Positions 54,080 to 63,817 are shown, counted from the first letter of the stretch. The stretch: DNA of 64,000 bases from Bdellovibrio sp. UBA4095 (GCA_002381805.1 DFXZ01000002.1:120056-184055), one strand, 5' to 3'. Notes: generated by a model from the sequence alone, not told the origin. Made by a program: numbers and translations.

Positions 54080-54982
54080 ATGAAGAAGTACTTTTTGCTC
54101 GTAGCCTTTGCGCCTCTTATAATCCTATTTCAAAACTGCGCCTCCGAGGTTGCGTTTAAAGAAGTGACGACAAACCTGTCCTCTGAAGCTCCTCCACCTC
54201 TCGAGACAGCCTCCGAAAGTTTTAAAGTTAGCTTTAGCAATCAAAGCGCACCGCTTGATATGGTTTGGGTTATCGACAACTCAGGATCTATGGGGCAGGA
54301 AGCTGAACACGTTCGCAATAATCTTACTTCATTCGTCAATGAGCTGAACAAGAGTACAAATTTCCGTTTTCTACTTGTAAGTCGTAAAGGCTCTATGGGC
54401 ACCTCGGTTTCACTCGATAGCAGTCTTAACCCTAATTCGCATCTGCAAATTGACCTGAATGTCGGATCTACCAATGGTCCCGATTTGCTTATAAATGCAC
54501 TCGGCAACGAACCCTCCAAGAGTTTTCTCCGCAAAGAATCCAAAAAGATCATCGTCTTTGTCACCGACGACAACTCTAGCAAAAGCGCAAACTTTATTAT
54601 CGATTCGTTGACCCAAAAACTGAGTTCTTCACTTCAAGATATTAGCGTGAATTCATTTATAGCTCTTAGCAAAGAGGAAAGCCCATGTTTAGCAAAGGAA
54701 GGTCAAGTCTATAAAGACTTAGCGTCTGCAACTCAAGGAAGCATCTACAATATTTGCTCTACTGACTGGACTTCACACTTTTCAGACTTGATTGACGTCT
54801 CCGTATCAAAAGCCATTCGCCGATTCACGCTCACTAAAAACGTAAATGCTGTTCACGATGTGCGAGTTGACGGAAAAATACTGGACAAGGCTGCCTACTC
54901 AATATCCGGAAAGGTTCTGACCTTGCACGATGATGTCCTGGTCTATGAGCATTCGGTTGTCACCGTGAACTATGCTTTCTAG
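54080..54982 (+). CDS. vWA-domain lipoprotein
   Basis: 300 residues from the ATG at 54080 (GGGGGA upstream). Lipobox LFQNCAS. The von Willebrand A fold has the MIDAS motif DNSGS (66-70) and KKIIVFVTDDNSS near residue 155. C-terminal beta strands (VHDVRVDGKILDKAAYSISG) may be a separate domain. Probably surface or periplasmic, metal-dependent binding; target unknown. Ends two bases from the converging antiporter gene. Confidence 0.8.
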   Translation: MKKYFLLVAFAPLIILFQNCASEVAFKEVTTNLSSEAPPPLETASESFKVSFSNQSAPLDMVWVIDNSGSMGQEAEHVRNNLTSFVNELNKSTNFRFLLVSRKGSMGTSVSLDSSLNPNSHLQIDLNVGSTNGPDLLINALGNEPSKSFLRKESKKIIVFVTDDNSSKSANFIIDSLTQKLSSSLQDISVNSFIALSKEESPCLAKEGQVYKDLASATQGSIYNICSTDWTSHFSDLIDVSVSKAIRRFTLTKNVNAVHDVRVDGKILDKAAYSISGKVLTLHDDVLVYEHSVVTVNYAF

Positions 54983-54983
54983 C

Positions 54984-56096
54984 TCACGGCACAAATGAGA
55001 GTACGAAGTAGGTAATCAGAATTACGGCATGAACTGCACCTTGCAGGAGTGTCGATCTGCCTGCTCCAAGAGTCAGTGTTCCCACCAAAAATGTCATAAA
55101 TAAAAAGACCATATTTTTAGGATCCAGCCCTAATACCAAATGTTTTTCGGTATAAATCGAATAGGCAATAACCACTGGTATCGTGAGTGCGATACTTGCT
55201 ATACCTGACCCCAAAGCGAGATTTAAGCTCGTCTGTAGCCTGTTGGCACGTGCTGCATTTGCAGCCGCCCAGGCCTCAGGAAGCAATACAATTACCGCAA
55301 CGAGCAACCCCACGGTTGATTGCGGAGCACCAATATATGAGATTCCAGTTTCAATCATAGGTGATATCAGTTTAGCTAAGCCGATCACCGCCACAAGACT
55401 TAATCCCAAAGAGATGAAACTTAACAAAGCATCCACCATCGATATCTCATGGGTGTCCAGCTCGACGGCTAACTCGCCAGGGCTTCCTGAAACTGGCTCA
55501 AAATAAGATTTATGACTCGTGGTTTGAAAAAATATGAAGAGCAGGTACAACAAAATACAAATGACACCAGTAAACACCATTTGAATCAGATTGTAGGTAG
55601 GTCCGTTAGTGGTAGTTGTAAAGTTCGGCAGGATGAAAACCAAAATTGCCAAGGTCATAAGCACGACCATTAAACTCTTTGAACCATGAACCTGAAATTC
55701 CTGTTCTTTATACTTAAGTCCACCTAAAATTAAACAAAGAGCGACCATACCATTCGTGATGATCATAACCGCTGCAAAAACAGTGTCTCTAGCCAGAACA
55801 CTCCCCTCGGGCCCCGCCTGATCCATAAGAGAGATGATGAGACCTACCTCAATAACCGTCACACAAAGCGCGAGAACCAGAGTCCCCAGAGCTTCGCCAA
55901 TCTTATGGGCAATGATTTCGGCATGATGAACCGAGGACATTACGGCTATTCCGAGGAAGAGGGATGCTACCAGAGAAACTAAAAAATGACTTTCAACGAA
56001 AGGTTTACTTATCAAAAAGACTATCAAACACATTGTCGACGTAAGATGTTTAAGCTCGAACCCCTTGCGCACAAACTCTTTCGTAGTAAGAATCAT
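54984..56096 (-). CDS. ChaA-like calcium/sodium:proton antiporter
   Basis: 370 residues, about 11 membrane helices. The two alpha-repeat motifs of the CaCA superfamily are present: KIGEALGTLVLALCVTVIEV near residue 66 and LLPEAWAAANAARANRLQTS near 272, with GSGIASIALTIPVV. Exchanges Ca2+ or Na+/K+ for H+. GGGAG lies 11 bases before the ATG. Confidence 0.88.
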   Translation of the reverse strand: MILTTKEFVRKGFELKHLTSTMCLIVFLISKPFVESHFLVSLVASLFLGIAVMSSVHHAEIIAHKIGEALGTLVLALCVTVIEVGLIISLMDQAGPEGSVLARDTVFAAVMIITNGMVALCLILGGLKYKEQEFQVHGSKSLMVVLMTLAILVFILPNFTTTTNGPTYNLIQMVFTGVICILLYLLFIFFQTTSHKSYFEPVSGSPGELAVELDTHEISMVDALLSFISLGLSLVAVIGLAKLISPMIETGISYIGAPQSTVGLLVAVIVLLPEAWAAANAARANRLQTSLNLALGSGIASIALTIPVVIAYSIYTEKHLVLGLDPKNMVFLFMTFLVGTLTLGAGRSTLLQGAVHAVILITYFVLSFVP

Positions 56097-56391
56097 TTGT
56101 CGAATTTCTCCCGAAGTTGATATTGGAATGGATCTCTTAAAGTAACTAGATCATTTTTGCAGAAAGTTCCAATAAAACCTTCACAAAACCTCTTACGGGG
56201 CCCCGCAATTGGCGATGCACTACTATTAGAGATAGACCTCACCGTGAGTTTCGGCTGTCAATTTTATTAAAGCAGATAAATAATCGTATATTTACTTTCC
56301 AAAGTGCCAAAGATTGTCTCCTGTCCAAGGAATAGACGACAGAAACATCTAATAGAAAACCAATTACTTATAAGACCGTATCAGTTTTGCA

Positions 56392-58356
56392 ATGTTTCGC
56401 ATCATGGATAAGAAAACTCTACTCTACCAAAAATGGCGTGCTCTATTATTCCTAGTCCTGGCAGTCCCGCTTTTGCTGGCTCCATTAGGCGCCCAAGCGC
56501 AAGCGCCCTTATGCTCTAACATTTTTGCGTCAGTGGTATCCACGCCAGCAGCAGATCTTCTTAGTGCCCGTTATACTCTGGCTAAGCCAGAGCAATTACG
56601 CGGTGATCTTTTCAAGAACTACCGCCACCGCAACGACGTTCTATCTAAACGCTACCCAAAACTAGCGTTCGTGTTTAACGATCCAGAATTATTCATAAAC
56701 ACCATGAAAGAACGCTTTGAGCAGCAAAAGAAGCTGACCCCCGAGGACCCTCGGTTATTTAATTTTCCTGAAGCGGCCGCCACAATGCACGAGATTAAGG
56801 AAGATTTGGGACTTTTTAGAGCCGAGCTGATAAATCAACTACAGTTCCACAAAAAAAGTCTTCGTAATCAAATAGCACATAGCTTGCTTAACAAAAGATC
56901 GTCTCCAGTCGAGACAATTAATAAGGTTCTGAGATACGTAGGTAAAGTCGAACGCGATATTCAACATATGGTTGATTCCAACACTTACCCCTATCGTGAC
57001 ACTATCTACACTCTTTACTACTACTCTCGCATTCGCGGATTCTTTCAATTCAAAGAACTAAACACCTACTATCAGATTTCCAAATACCTCGACATGAACA
57101 TGCATGGCTATCGACGTCTTGATATTGACGCAGAACTTCGTTTGTACAAAGTTAAGGATAGTCCCATTGTGCAAGTTCGCAGCGGAAAAATCGCAACAGA
57201 GTTCAGATTAGCCGAGTTACCATTCCGTCGAGCCTTCGAAAGGAAAGATACTCTTGAGTATGTAATTATCCCGTCTGTGCAAGCTCTTGGCTCCTCGGCA
57301 TTTCTTCACGTCCTGCCACACAATTTACACTTCCTAGGGGCTACTAATACACCTGTTGCAGCTGATGGATTTAAACGTCCAGGCGGTCTTTTTTGGATGC
57401 ATGACGTTCGTCATGAGGCCGACCGTTACATGAAAATCAATGCTTACAGAAAAGCCCAGAACCTAAGTAAAAAACAAGATGAACAGATGACGCTCCTGAT
57501 GCATCAATGGCAAGCCGAATTCCTGAATATGAAAAACTCCATCCAAGATCACAACCTCAAGGCAGCGGTAGAGCATTACCACTTCTACACCCATCATGAT
57601 GTCGGTGTCCCAATGATCCCGAGTATGTTCTTAAATCACCACATGAATGGAGTGAAAGTGTATTATGCATTTTTGCTGCACAAGAAATGGTCCGGACAAG
57701 GTCCTGAATATAAACAGTGGGTTCAAACCACTCGTCAAGCGCAGAAAGTTCTTACCAAATTCTGGGAGGACCGACTTCACTTAGAAACGGGTCTATTACA
57801 AAAGGATCCAGTCAAAATTAAGGATTGGGAAGAATGGTTCCCGAAAGATCATCCAACAAAAAGCACGACGAGTATACTTAACAACGCAATAGAATCACAA
57901 ATGCCGATTAAAATTGTAACCGACAACACAGGTGTTGAAGGCGTGCTTTCTAAAGTCTTGTACAACACCGCTGGAGAACCTATCTTTCTTCAGTTTACCA
58001 GAGATACACAGCTTTTAGACAGAGCTCAGCAGACACTTCCTGAGCAAGGTCTTGCCGTCCATGGGCAAGGTTATTCGTCTCCTATTGGAAAAATCAGCTC
58101 AATCAAGTCCCAGGGAAATGACATCACCTTAGATCAACTTCAAGAAGGGCACCAAGTTCAAATTCAGTATGAGTCAGGCATTCAACTGCAGGGTCAGTTA
58201 AGCAAAAAAACCTTCGATGACGTTGGAACTCTTAGTGTCCTCACTTTTTCGACTGCCAATGTTCAGCTTCATGGAAAAGCTCTCTATAAACCCGAATGGG
58301 GAAGCTTTGATTTGATGCTCGCAAATAAAATTGAAAGTCTGGAGCTTGGCCTATGA
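56392..58356 (+). CDS. Large secreted protein of unknown function, first gene of lipid locus
   Basis: 654 residues; signal peptide (RALLFLVLAVPLLLAPLGAQ, cleaved after AQA). His-rich segments FWMHDVRHEADRY near 338-350 and HYHFYTHHDVGVPMIP near 396-411 suggest a metal site. A beta-rich tail from about 500 has a twice-occurring IKIVTDN/VQIQYESG-like strand plus turn. Family not recognised. No ribosome site; ATG at 56404 is equally likely. The 295-bp region upstream shows nothing else I can support. Overlaps the next gene by four bases. Confidence 0.65.
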   Translation: MFRIMDKKTLLYQKWRALLFLVLAVPLLLAPLGAQAQAPLCSNIFASVVSTPAADLLSARYTLAKPEQLRGDLFKNYRHRNDVLSKRYPKLAFVFNDPELFINTMKERFEQQKKLTPEDPRLFNFPEAAATMHEIKEDLGLFRAELINQLQFHKKSLRNQIAHSLLNKRSSPVETINKVLRYVGKVERDIQHMVDSNTYPYRDTIYTLYYYSRIRGFFQFKELNTYYQISKYLDMNMHGYRRLDIDAELRLYKVKDSPIVQVRSGKIATEFRLAELPFRRAFERKDTLEYVIIPSVQALGSSAFLHVLPHNLHFLGATNTPVAADGFKRPGGLFWMHDVRHEADRYMKINAYRKAQNLSKKQDEQMTLLMHQWQAEFLNMKNSIQDHNLKAAVEHYHFYTHHDVGVPMIPSMFLNHHMNGVKVYYAFLLHKKWSGQGPEYKQWVQTTRQAQKVLTKFWEDRLHLETGLLQKDPVKIKDWEEWFPKDHPTKSTTSILNNAIESQMPIKIVTDNTGVEGVLSKVLYNTAGEPIFLQFTRDTQLLDRAQQTLPEQGLAVHGQGYSSPIGKISSIKSQGNDITLDQLQEGHQVQIQYESGIQLQGQLSKKTFDDVGTLSVLTFSTANVQLHGKALYKPEWGSFDLMLANKIESLELGL

Positions 58357-59717
58357 AAACTTTGATGATGACATTCTTTTGTCTGCTCCTTGCACTTATT
58401 TTCATCACCCCAAATGCTTGGTCCCAAGATGGGCAAGGTATACCGCCTAAGTACTTTGAGAAAATTAATTCCTTTGGTCATTTAACCGAATATCAGTTTG
58501 ACTCGTTTAGTGAATTTATTCGCAACAGCTCCCAAGTTACTCCCGAGATGATTCAGATGACCGAAAGTTCCATAGAGTTGCAAAAGACAGCCCTTCGGAA
58601 AAGAATTGGCGAACTTCAAGATCTTTATAACAAAGCTTTTCTAGAAAAGAATGCGACCAAGGACGACCGAAAGCTTTTGGTTACGCATGAATCTAATCTT
58701 TCAATAGCCATTCATCGCCAACTTGTTTTGCTGCACGAGTTTATTAAGGCTCATAAAAGCACCTCACCTATTCAAGAAAGAAAACTAAAAAGACTGACTC
58801 AAAGCCTTGATTCACTTTCGATCGGTTTGATTAAAGGGCAATCCATCAAAGTACCGGCTGCGATGGGCATAAACCAAGTCTTCCAAGCGAGCCAGAATCT
58901 GGGACGCTCTTTGTGCACCTTGGCTGCTGGTTTTTGTCAGAAAAAATCCCTGTCCGAACTGATGGATTCTTTGCAAGAGAGTCGATTCTTAAGAACTCAG
59001 AATTATGAGTTTATAGGGATCGACCCCGTAAAATCACATCTTGGCCAACACGAGAAAGCTGTTTTTATTATTATAGGTAATCATGACCAGCCATTGATGG
59101 ACATCGCCTTGGCCCGTAAAACTTCACTCCTTTTGGGATCCAATCATCATATTACGATGACTCGAAAGTCCGTCTACCCTATTCCGCCACCAGAGTCTGC
59201 AGGTGATGTTGTGTTCGTAGTCGATAACGATCCTAACTCCAATCCAGTGCAAAAAAGTATCGACTTACTTAAAGAAAATATCGCCAAAAAACAAAATGGC
59301 CGAGTCAGTCTTGCGGTATATCCGGAAGGAATGCTTCCCTACTCCGGTGGACAAATGCCCATGACTGTAAAAGAAGGCGCTTTCGTGATTGCACGCAAAC
59401 TATCTCATCAGTTGGCGGCCGAAGGCATCCCCGTTTACCTCGTTCAGATGAAAACCAACATTATTGAGCACCTGACCGATCTACAAACCACTTCTGCAAA
59501 GGTTGTGATTGAAAGACTAGAAAAAGTTCCTGAATCGGCCATCGACCGGCAACGCCCTGATCAATGGATCGAAACAAATCGAGTGATAGCCGAAAATTCA
59601 TTCAATTCTCATCGCGGCAAAACACAAATCGATATTTTTAACTTAGACAAAGCACCTCGCTCTAAAATACCCTATGGTTTGGAGATGAGAACGTGCTCGA
59701 GAGTTTTTATTTTTTAG
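58353..59717 (+). CDS. Secreted PlsC-like acyltransferase
   Basis: 454 residues with a signal peptide (cleaved near NAWS). From about residue 235 the chain resembles a glycerolipid acyltransferase: IIGNHDQPLMDIALAR offers the His/Asp pair (His244, Asp250, spacing HX5D instead of HX4D), and VYPEGMLPYSGGQMP near 325 matches motif III. The preceding 230 residues are helical and unrecognised. A signal peptide on such an enzyme is unusual. GGAG precedes the ATG; coupled at both ends. Confidence 0.65.
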   Translation: MKTLMMTFFCLLLALIFITPNAWSQDGQGIPPKYFEKINSFGHLTEYQFDSFSEFIRNSSQVTPEMIQMTESSIELQKTALRKRIGELQDLYNKAFLEKNATKDDRKLLVTHESNLSIAIHRQLVLLHEFIKAHKSTSPIQERKLKRLTQSLDSLSIGLIKGQSIKVPAAMGINQVFQASQNLGRSLCTLAAGFCQKKSLSELMDSLQESRFLRTQNYEFIGIDPVKSHLGQHEKAVFIIIGNHDQPLMDIALARKTSLLLGSNHHITMTRKSVYPIPPPESAGDVVFVVDNDPNSNPVQKSIDLLKENIAKKQNGRVSLAVYPEGMLPYSGGQMPMTVKEGAFVIARKLSHQLAAEGIPVYLVQMKTNIIEHLTDLQTTSAKVVIERLEKVPESAIDRQRPDQWIETNRVIAENSFNSHRGKTQIDIFNLDKAPRSKIPYGLEMRTCSRVFIF

Positions 59718-60763
59718 TCGCAATAAATGCCCTAGCCCTCGCCTGGTGCTCCATCATATTTATCCCCACGCGATGGATTCGCTGGGGTTGGCTCTGGTAT
59801 TTGCAAATTCTTGTTACTGAATGGATTGCTTTATCTTTGGCTCTTTCGATACTCCATGTTTTAGTAAGCCCCTGGCTGCTTTGGTTTCCGATCGTCATCA
59901 TTTTTTATATTTTTCAACGAACACAAATTTTTAAGGAGCACCCATCTGATAATTCGCAAGGTCTTCAGGATTTAAGCTGGCCCACTTCGCTTGTAAAAAA
60001 CATCTGGCCATTCCACAGATCCGTTAAATGTGTTCCTTGGAGCTCCAAGACGACTTTCATGCACAACGGACATTTAAGGTTTCCGACTTCGGAAACGCCA
60101 GAGCAGCTATGCATACATATTCATGGCGGGGCGTGGAAACATGGGGATGCTAGGCAACTCTCTTTCATCTCAAGACTTTTCAATCAGCTTCAAACTGAGG
60201 TGATTTCGATCAACTACAAAAAGTATCCTCAAGACAATCTGAGTCGTATCATCTCCTCGGTCGAAGAAACTTTTTTGGAGATTTATGCCAGCGAAAGTCC
60301 CAACAAAAAAGTTGTTCTTTACGGACGTTCCGCAGGAGCCCATTTGGCGCTGATGTTAGCAGCCAAATTTTCGAACAAGATAGAACGAGTGATCGCTTTG
60401 TATCCTGTGACAGACCTTTCATCTTTAGTTGCAGAGTCGTCGCCGAATGATCTTCTTAAGACTCCCCAATGGATCAGAGAAGTTACTGGAGATAGTCCAG
60501 ACAACCTGAAGCTCTACGCGCAACTGAGTCCTGCAAAACTTCTGCATCCTGAAATGCCGCCTATCTTAGCTGTCCATGGCGATAACGACCCTGTAGTCAA
60601 CATTCAGCAAAGTGATTTGCTTTTCCGTGAAGCTGAACGGAAGGGACTTGATATCACTTACCTCAGATTTAAATTTGCCACCCATGGTTTTGATGCTCTT
60701 TGGAACGGACTATCGATGCAGATTTTTCGCAGAGTCTTAAAGCAGTTTCTTAGAAAAAGTTAA
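59693..60763 (+). CDS. Membrane-anchored alpha/beta hydrolase (HSL/BD-FAE-type esterase)
   Basis: 356 residues beginning at GTG, overlapping the acyltransferase by 25 bases. Three N-terminal membrane helices (to about residue 85) precede the hydrolase: oxyanion motif HIHGGAWKHG near 142-151, nucleophile Ser213 in YGRSAGAH, Asp299 in HGDNDPVV and His331 in ATHGFDALW. Cleaves acyl esters; substrate unknown. Third gene of the operon; its stop overlaps the converging patatin gene by four bases. Confidence 0.8.
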   Translation: MLESFYFLVAINALALAWCSIIFIPTRWIRWGWLWYLQILVTEWIALSLALSILHVLVSPWLLWFPIVIIFYIFQRTQIFKEHPSDNSQGLQDLSWPTSLVKNIWPFHRSVKCVPWSSKTTFMHNGHLRFPTSETPEQLCIHIHGGAWKHGDARQLSFISRLFNQLQTEVISINYKKYPQDNLSRIISSVEETFLEIYASESPNKKVVLYGRSAGAHLALMLAAKFSNKIERVIALYPVTDLSSLVAESSPNDLLKTPQWIREVTGDSPDNLKLYAQLSPAKLLHPEMPPILAVHGDNDPVVNIQQSDLLFREAERKGLDITYLRFKFATHGFDALWNGLSMQIFRRVLKQFLRKS

Positions 60764-61491
60764 ACTGATTCCTCTAGCCAAGCTGAAGTTTTCTGCTGAA
60801 AATGTTCAATCACATCTTTTCCATGATGAAGCAAAGTCGGCCCCATTCGGATCTGACTGGACGTTCGGAAGAAAAAGGGATGCTTGTGAATATCGCTATA
60901 AAGGAATTTGTCTTCCACGCGACTGATCCAGCTTTTTGACTCCAGGTAATGGATCACCGGAACATGCGAGCTTGACCGAGCACCACGATGTCCGGCTCGA
61001 TCTCTGATACCGCCGTCCCAGTAAAAAGCCCCTTTAATTCTCACGGGATGGAACAAAAGCGGAACTGCGGCTGAAGCTCGACACGCTTTTGCAATAGAGC
61101 CCGCATTAAAAACTTCGGTTTTAAAACGCCGAATATTAAAAACGGAAATATGCAGAGGGATCTTCACTTCCTCAAAGCTGGGTACACAGTATTCATTTAA
61201 TAGTTGTTCAATTTTTTGGCCTTTTAAATAGCCGAAACCAACTGTAGGGTCCCAGAAATCATCCTTACCGACTCGCAAGAAAATTTCTTCCAGCTCCTCA
61301 GCACTTCGTCCGCTAGCAAGGCCAGCAGCAACGATAGCCCCTGAGCTGCTCCCGCTTAGCAAGCTGGGCTTAAGGCCTTTTGCCTCGAAAGCTTTTACAA
61401 AACCAAGGTGAGCAAAATAACCAAAGAATCCCGAAGACAAACTGAGTGAAAAAGGCTTCTCCATCAATGCTTCTGCGCGATTCATTCTCAC
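60760..61491 (-). CDS. Patatin-like phospholipase
   Basis: 243 residues, Ser/Asp dyad enzyme: Ser49 in the GSSSGAIVAAG loop and Asp159 in WDGGIRD. The oxyanion region (LSLSSGFFGYFAHLGF) diverges from the usual G-G-G-x-R/K. No signal peptide. Hydrolyses phospholipid or lysophospholipid acyl chains. GGGGAAG precedes the ATG. Convergent with the esterase, next to acyltransferase genes, which supports a shared lipid role. Confidence 0.85.
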   Translation of the reverse strand: MRMNRAEALMEKPFSLSLSSGFFGYFAHLGFVKAFEAKGLKPSLLSGSSSGAIVAAGLASGRSAEELEEIFLRVGKDDFWDPTVGFGYLKGQKIEQLLNEYCVPSFEEVKIPLHISVFNIRRFKTEVFNAGSIAKACRASAAVPLLFHPVRIKGAFYWDGGIRDRAGHRGARSSSHVPVIHYLESKSWISRVEDKFLYSDIHKHPFFFRTSSQIRMGPTLLHHGKDVIEHFQQKTSAWLEESV

Positions 61492-61584
61492 TTCCCCTCA
61501 TATTTTAGGTGCCTAGTTTAACAATGCCCTCTAGACCATGGCAAATGATACAATGTATTATTATATAAATATCCGGGCCAGGGG

Positions 61585-61613
61585 TTGACCCTAAAGGCGT
61601 TAAGAACTATAAC
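61585..61613 (+). promoter_or_regulatory. tRNA-fMet promoter
   Basis: TTGACC (61585-61590), 17-bp spacer, TATAAC (61608-61613): ten of twelve consensus bases, transcript start near 61620, 18 bp before the tRNA. Confidence 0.8.
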
Positions 61614-61637
61614 TGTGTCTTCAGCAATTCATCTTGT

Positions 61638-61714
<77 letters not shown>

Positions 61715-61729
61715 ATTTTTTATTTTTAT

Positions 61730-61757
61730 AAACCCTTGGAATTCCAAGGGTTTTTTT
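61730..61757 (+). terminator. Rho-independent terminator after tRNA-fMet
   Basis: A perfect palindrome AAACCCTTGG-AATT-CCAAGGGTTT followed by more T, 15 bp after the tRNA CCA. Confidence 0.9.
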
Positions 61758-61807
61758 GTTTCTGGAACTCGTCTTTTTGAACTCTGTCTGAATGAAATTC
61801 TTAAAAA

Positions 61808-61827
61808 GGGTCAACCGAGGGTCAACC
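61808..61827 (+). repeat. Direct repeats, candidate integrase arm-type sites
   Basis: GGGTCAACC occurs at 61808-61816 and 61819-61827, 11 bp apart (one helical turn), between the tRNA and the integrase 3' end. An inverted copy is at 61583-61591 (in the tRNA promoter) and an eight-base copy at 63350-63357. Lambda-type integrases bind such short repeats beside their attachment site. Confidence 0.5.
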
Positions 61828-61872
61828 AAACTTCCGAGCTGATACAAATAAAGTGCAATCGTTCCAAATCTC

Positions 61873-63024
61873 TCACCCGACCGACCCTTTAACAATCGAC
61901 ATCTTTCGATCCTCCAAACGAGCAGGACCAACAATAAACATCTCCGATAGTTTCTGAACTGCGCCCGCGACCAGATGTACATAGTTCATCGTCGTCGCCA
62001 CATCAGCATGCCCACAAACTTCTTTCACCGTCTTTACATCAATCCCTTTTGAAATCATCAGTGTCGTTGCCGTGTGCCTCAAATCATGGAAGCGGATAAC
62101 CCTTCCTCCCCATCTCTTCAGATCCTTAGCAAATTGTCGATCCGTAAAATTGTCATGACAAACTGGATTACCTTGAGTGTTTTGAAATACTGTCTCTTCA
62201 GAAGATACACCTCTTCGGCGAATCCACAGTTTCAGTTCCTCTAAGACTATTCCAGGACAAGGAACATGCCGGGCCTTCCTCCCCTTCGTCGGGCCGAGCT
62301 CCAGACTTACCCTATTGAATTGCCGCCGGATCCAAAGACTCTTGCCATCCGCAGCTATGTCCAAAGGCTTAAGGCCCCATATTTCACCCGCTCTCATTCC
62401 CGTATTCAAAGCGAGTAAATAAACGATGTAGACCCATCTTTGCTCATGCTGCCTAGGATAAGCACTATCAACTGAGGCCAGAAAACTCAGTGCCTCTGCC
62501 TCGCTCCAAAATAACATTTCACCCGCCTGCCTTCTTAATTTAGAAAAACCTTTTGATGGGTTAAATGGAATCCGGCGCTGCTTCTCCGCGAAGTTCAGCA
62601 CAGCTACAATCACTTCTGTCTTTCGGTTTACTGTAGCATTTGAAAGTCCTTTTGACTTCTCCATATGTTGATAACGACTTAAAAACTCTGGCGTGATCGT
62701 TTGAATTTTCAAGTCCCTAAACTTTCCGTAAATCTCATTTAGAATGCTCTTTACGCGAACCAAATGGCCAGGTGAAAATCGCAGCTCGCCGTCTCTCAAC
62801 CAATACTCGGCCTCCTCACGGAAATAGCGATCATCAAAGCTACAGTCTTTGAAAACGTCACTTTGCTTTTCCTTAATGCTCGACTTGAAATCAAAAAGAA
62901 ACTTCTCAGCGTCTATTTTTTTATCAAAGACTCTCTTGATTCTTTTCGATCCACGTCCGTTCTCGTGAATACGAACTTCCCATTTAACATTGCTATTTGC
63001 TCTAACAACTTTTCTAATTGCCAT
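61873..63024 (-). CDS. Tyrosine recombinase/integrase
   Basis: 383 residues from the ATG at 63024 (GGGGAG upstream; the open frame extends ten codons into the HTH gene). Arm-binding N-terminal domain (WEVRIHENGRGSKRIKRVFD), SAM-like core-binding domain (about 75-170), catalytic domain with Arg in LNTGMRAGEIWGL, HxxR in FHDLRHTATTLM and the H...Y pair in GHADVATTMNYVH. Complete by all key residues. Oriented toward the tRNA, as in many elements that use the tRNA 3' end. Confidence 0.95.
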   Translation of the reverse strand: MAIRKVVRANSNVKWEVRIHENGRGSKRIKRVFDKKIDAEKFLFDFKSSIKEKQSDVFKDCSFDDRYFREEAEYWLRDGELRFSPGHLVRVKSILNEIYGKFRDLKIQTITPEFLSRYQHMEKSKGLSNATVNRKTEVIVAVLNFAEKQRRIPFNPSKGFSKLRRQAGEMLFWSEAEALSFLASVDSAYPRQHEQRWVYIVYLLALNTGMRAGEIWGLKPLDIAADGKSLWIRRQFNRVSLELGPTKGRKARHVPCPGIVLEELKLWIRRRGVSSEETVFQNTQGNPVCHDNFTDRQFAKDLKRWGGRVIRFHDLRHTATTLMISKGIDVKTVKEVCGHADVATTMNYVHLVAGAVQKLSEMFIVGPARLEDRKMSIVKGSVG

Positions 63025-63040
63025 CGCCCTATCTCCCCTA

Positions 63041-63298
63041 TCACAACCGAACAATGTCGGTCGGATTCTGTGAAGATATCCAGCTCACTAGAACGTCTGT
63101 TCGTATATATAGTTTGCGATTAAACTTAACAAAGAGCCCATCTGGCACACCAGCAAGGCGTCCTCGGTTTTTCCATTTATATATTGTCCAAACCGAAAGT
63201 CCGAACTTATCAGCGACCTCTTTGGGACTCATCCAACCTTTTAAATTTTCAAAGAACGCCTCTGGTCTATCACCAGCAATTCTCAATTCTTGATTCAC
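63041..63298 (-). CDS. Excisionase-like HTH (AlpA/MerR-type) protein
   Basis: 85 residues, start GTG with AGGTG upstream. Helix-turn-helix WMSPKEVADKFGLSVWTIYK then WKNRGRLAGVPDGL and RKLYIRTDVLVSW, the HTH_17/AlpA pattern used for recombination directionality factors. Ends 16 bases before the integrase start, so both would be cotranscribed. Confidence 0.85.
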   Translation of the reverse strand: MNQELRIAGDRPEAFFENLKGWMSPKEVADKFGLSVWTIYKWKNRGRLAGVPDGLFVKFNRKLYIRTDVLVSWISSQNPTDIVRL

Positions 63299-63370
63299 AA
63301 TACACCTAACCTTCTAAAATCTTGAAGTAAAAACAACCTTCGCGCTCGCGTTGACCCATGCTATGTGCCA

Positions 63371-63796
63371 TCAAGCCTTAACAAGCGTTTGAATTTCGCC
63401 GCGGATGAGCTTTCCAATAAATTGGTCAAGACTGATTCTGCCGTGCGCCTTCTGATATTCAAGGTGAGCAAAGCGAAGCCTATCCTGCTCCGAATAGGTC
63501 TGCTCCTTTAGATCCTCAATGTGCTTTGCTTCTAGTAGTGTCAGCGCTAGGTAAATGATCTCGTTATCACGCACCTTTCGGCCGAACTCCTTCCTATTCG
63601 CGCGCTCCCTCAGTTGAGCAAGCAACTTTACCGTATCCACGTCCAACTTTTTTAGACCTGACTTTTTAGCGCTGCCGCCTGAAACTGGCGTAATTTGACT
63701 TGCTTCCTTTACGGAAGACTTTCTACTTGGCTTTCTCACTGGTGGTGTTTCCTGGGTGTCGTGACCGGAGTTTTCTGCTAGAGCACTGTCGCTCAT
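63371..63796 (-). CDS. Hypothetical protein of the integrated element
   Basis: 141 residues. A Ser/Pro/Lys-rich N-terminus (1-48) is followed by a helical region (VDTVKLLAQLRERANRKEFG, then IIYLALTLLEAKHIEDLK) of the size of small DNA-binding or mobilisation accessory proteins; this is a guess. GAGGAG precedes the ATG. First gene of the integrase operon as visible; an inverted repeat overlaps its probable promoter. Confidence 0.6.
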   Translation of the reverse strand: MSDSALAENSGHDTQETPPVRKPSRKSSVKEASQITPVSGGSAKKSGLKKLDVDTVKLLAQLRERANRKEFGRKVRDNEIIYLALTLLEAKHIEDLKEQTYSEQDRLRFAHLEYQKAHGRISLDQFIGKLIRGEIQTLVKA

Positions 63797-63817
63797 ACAA
63801 TCTCCTCATATATAAAA

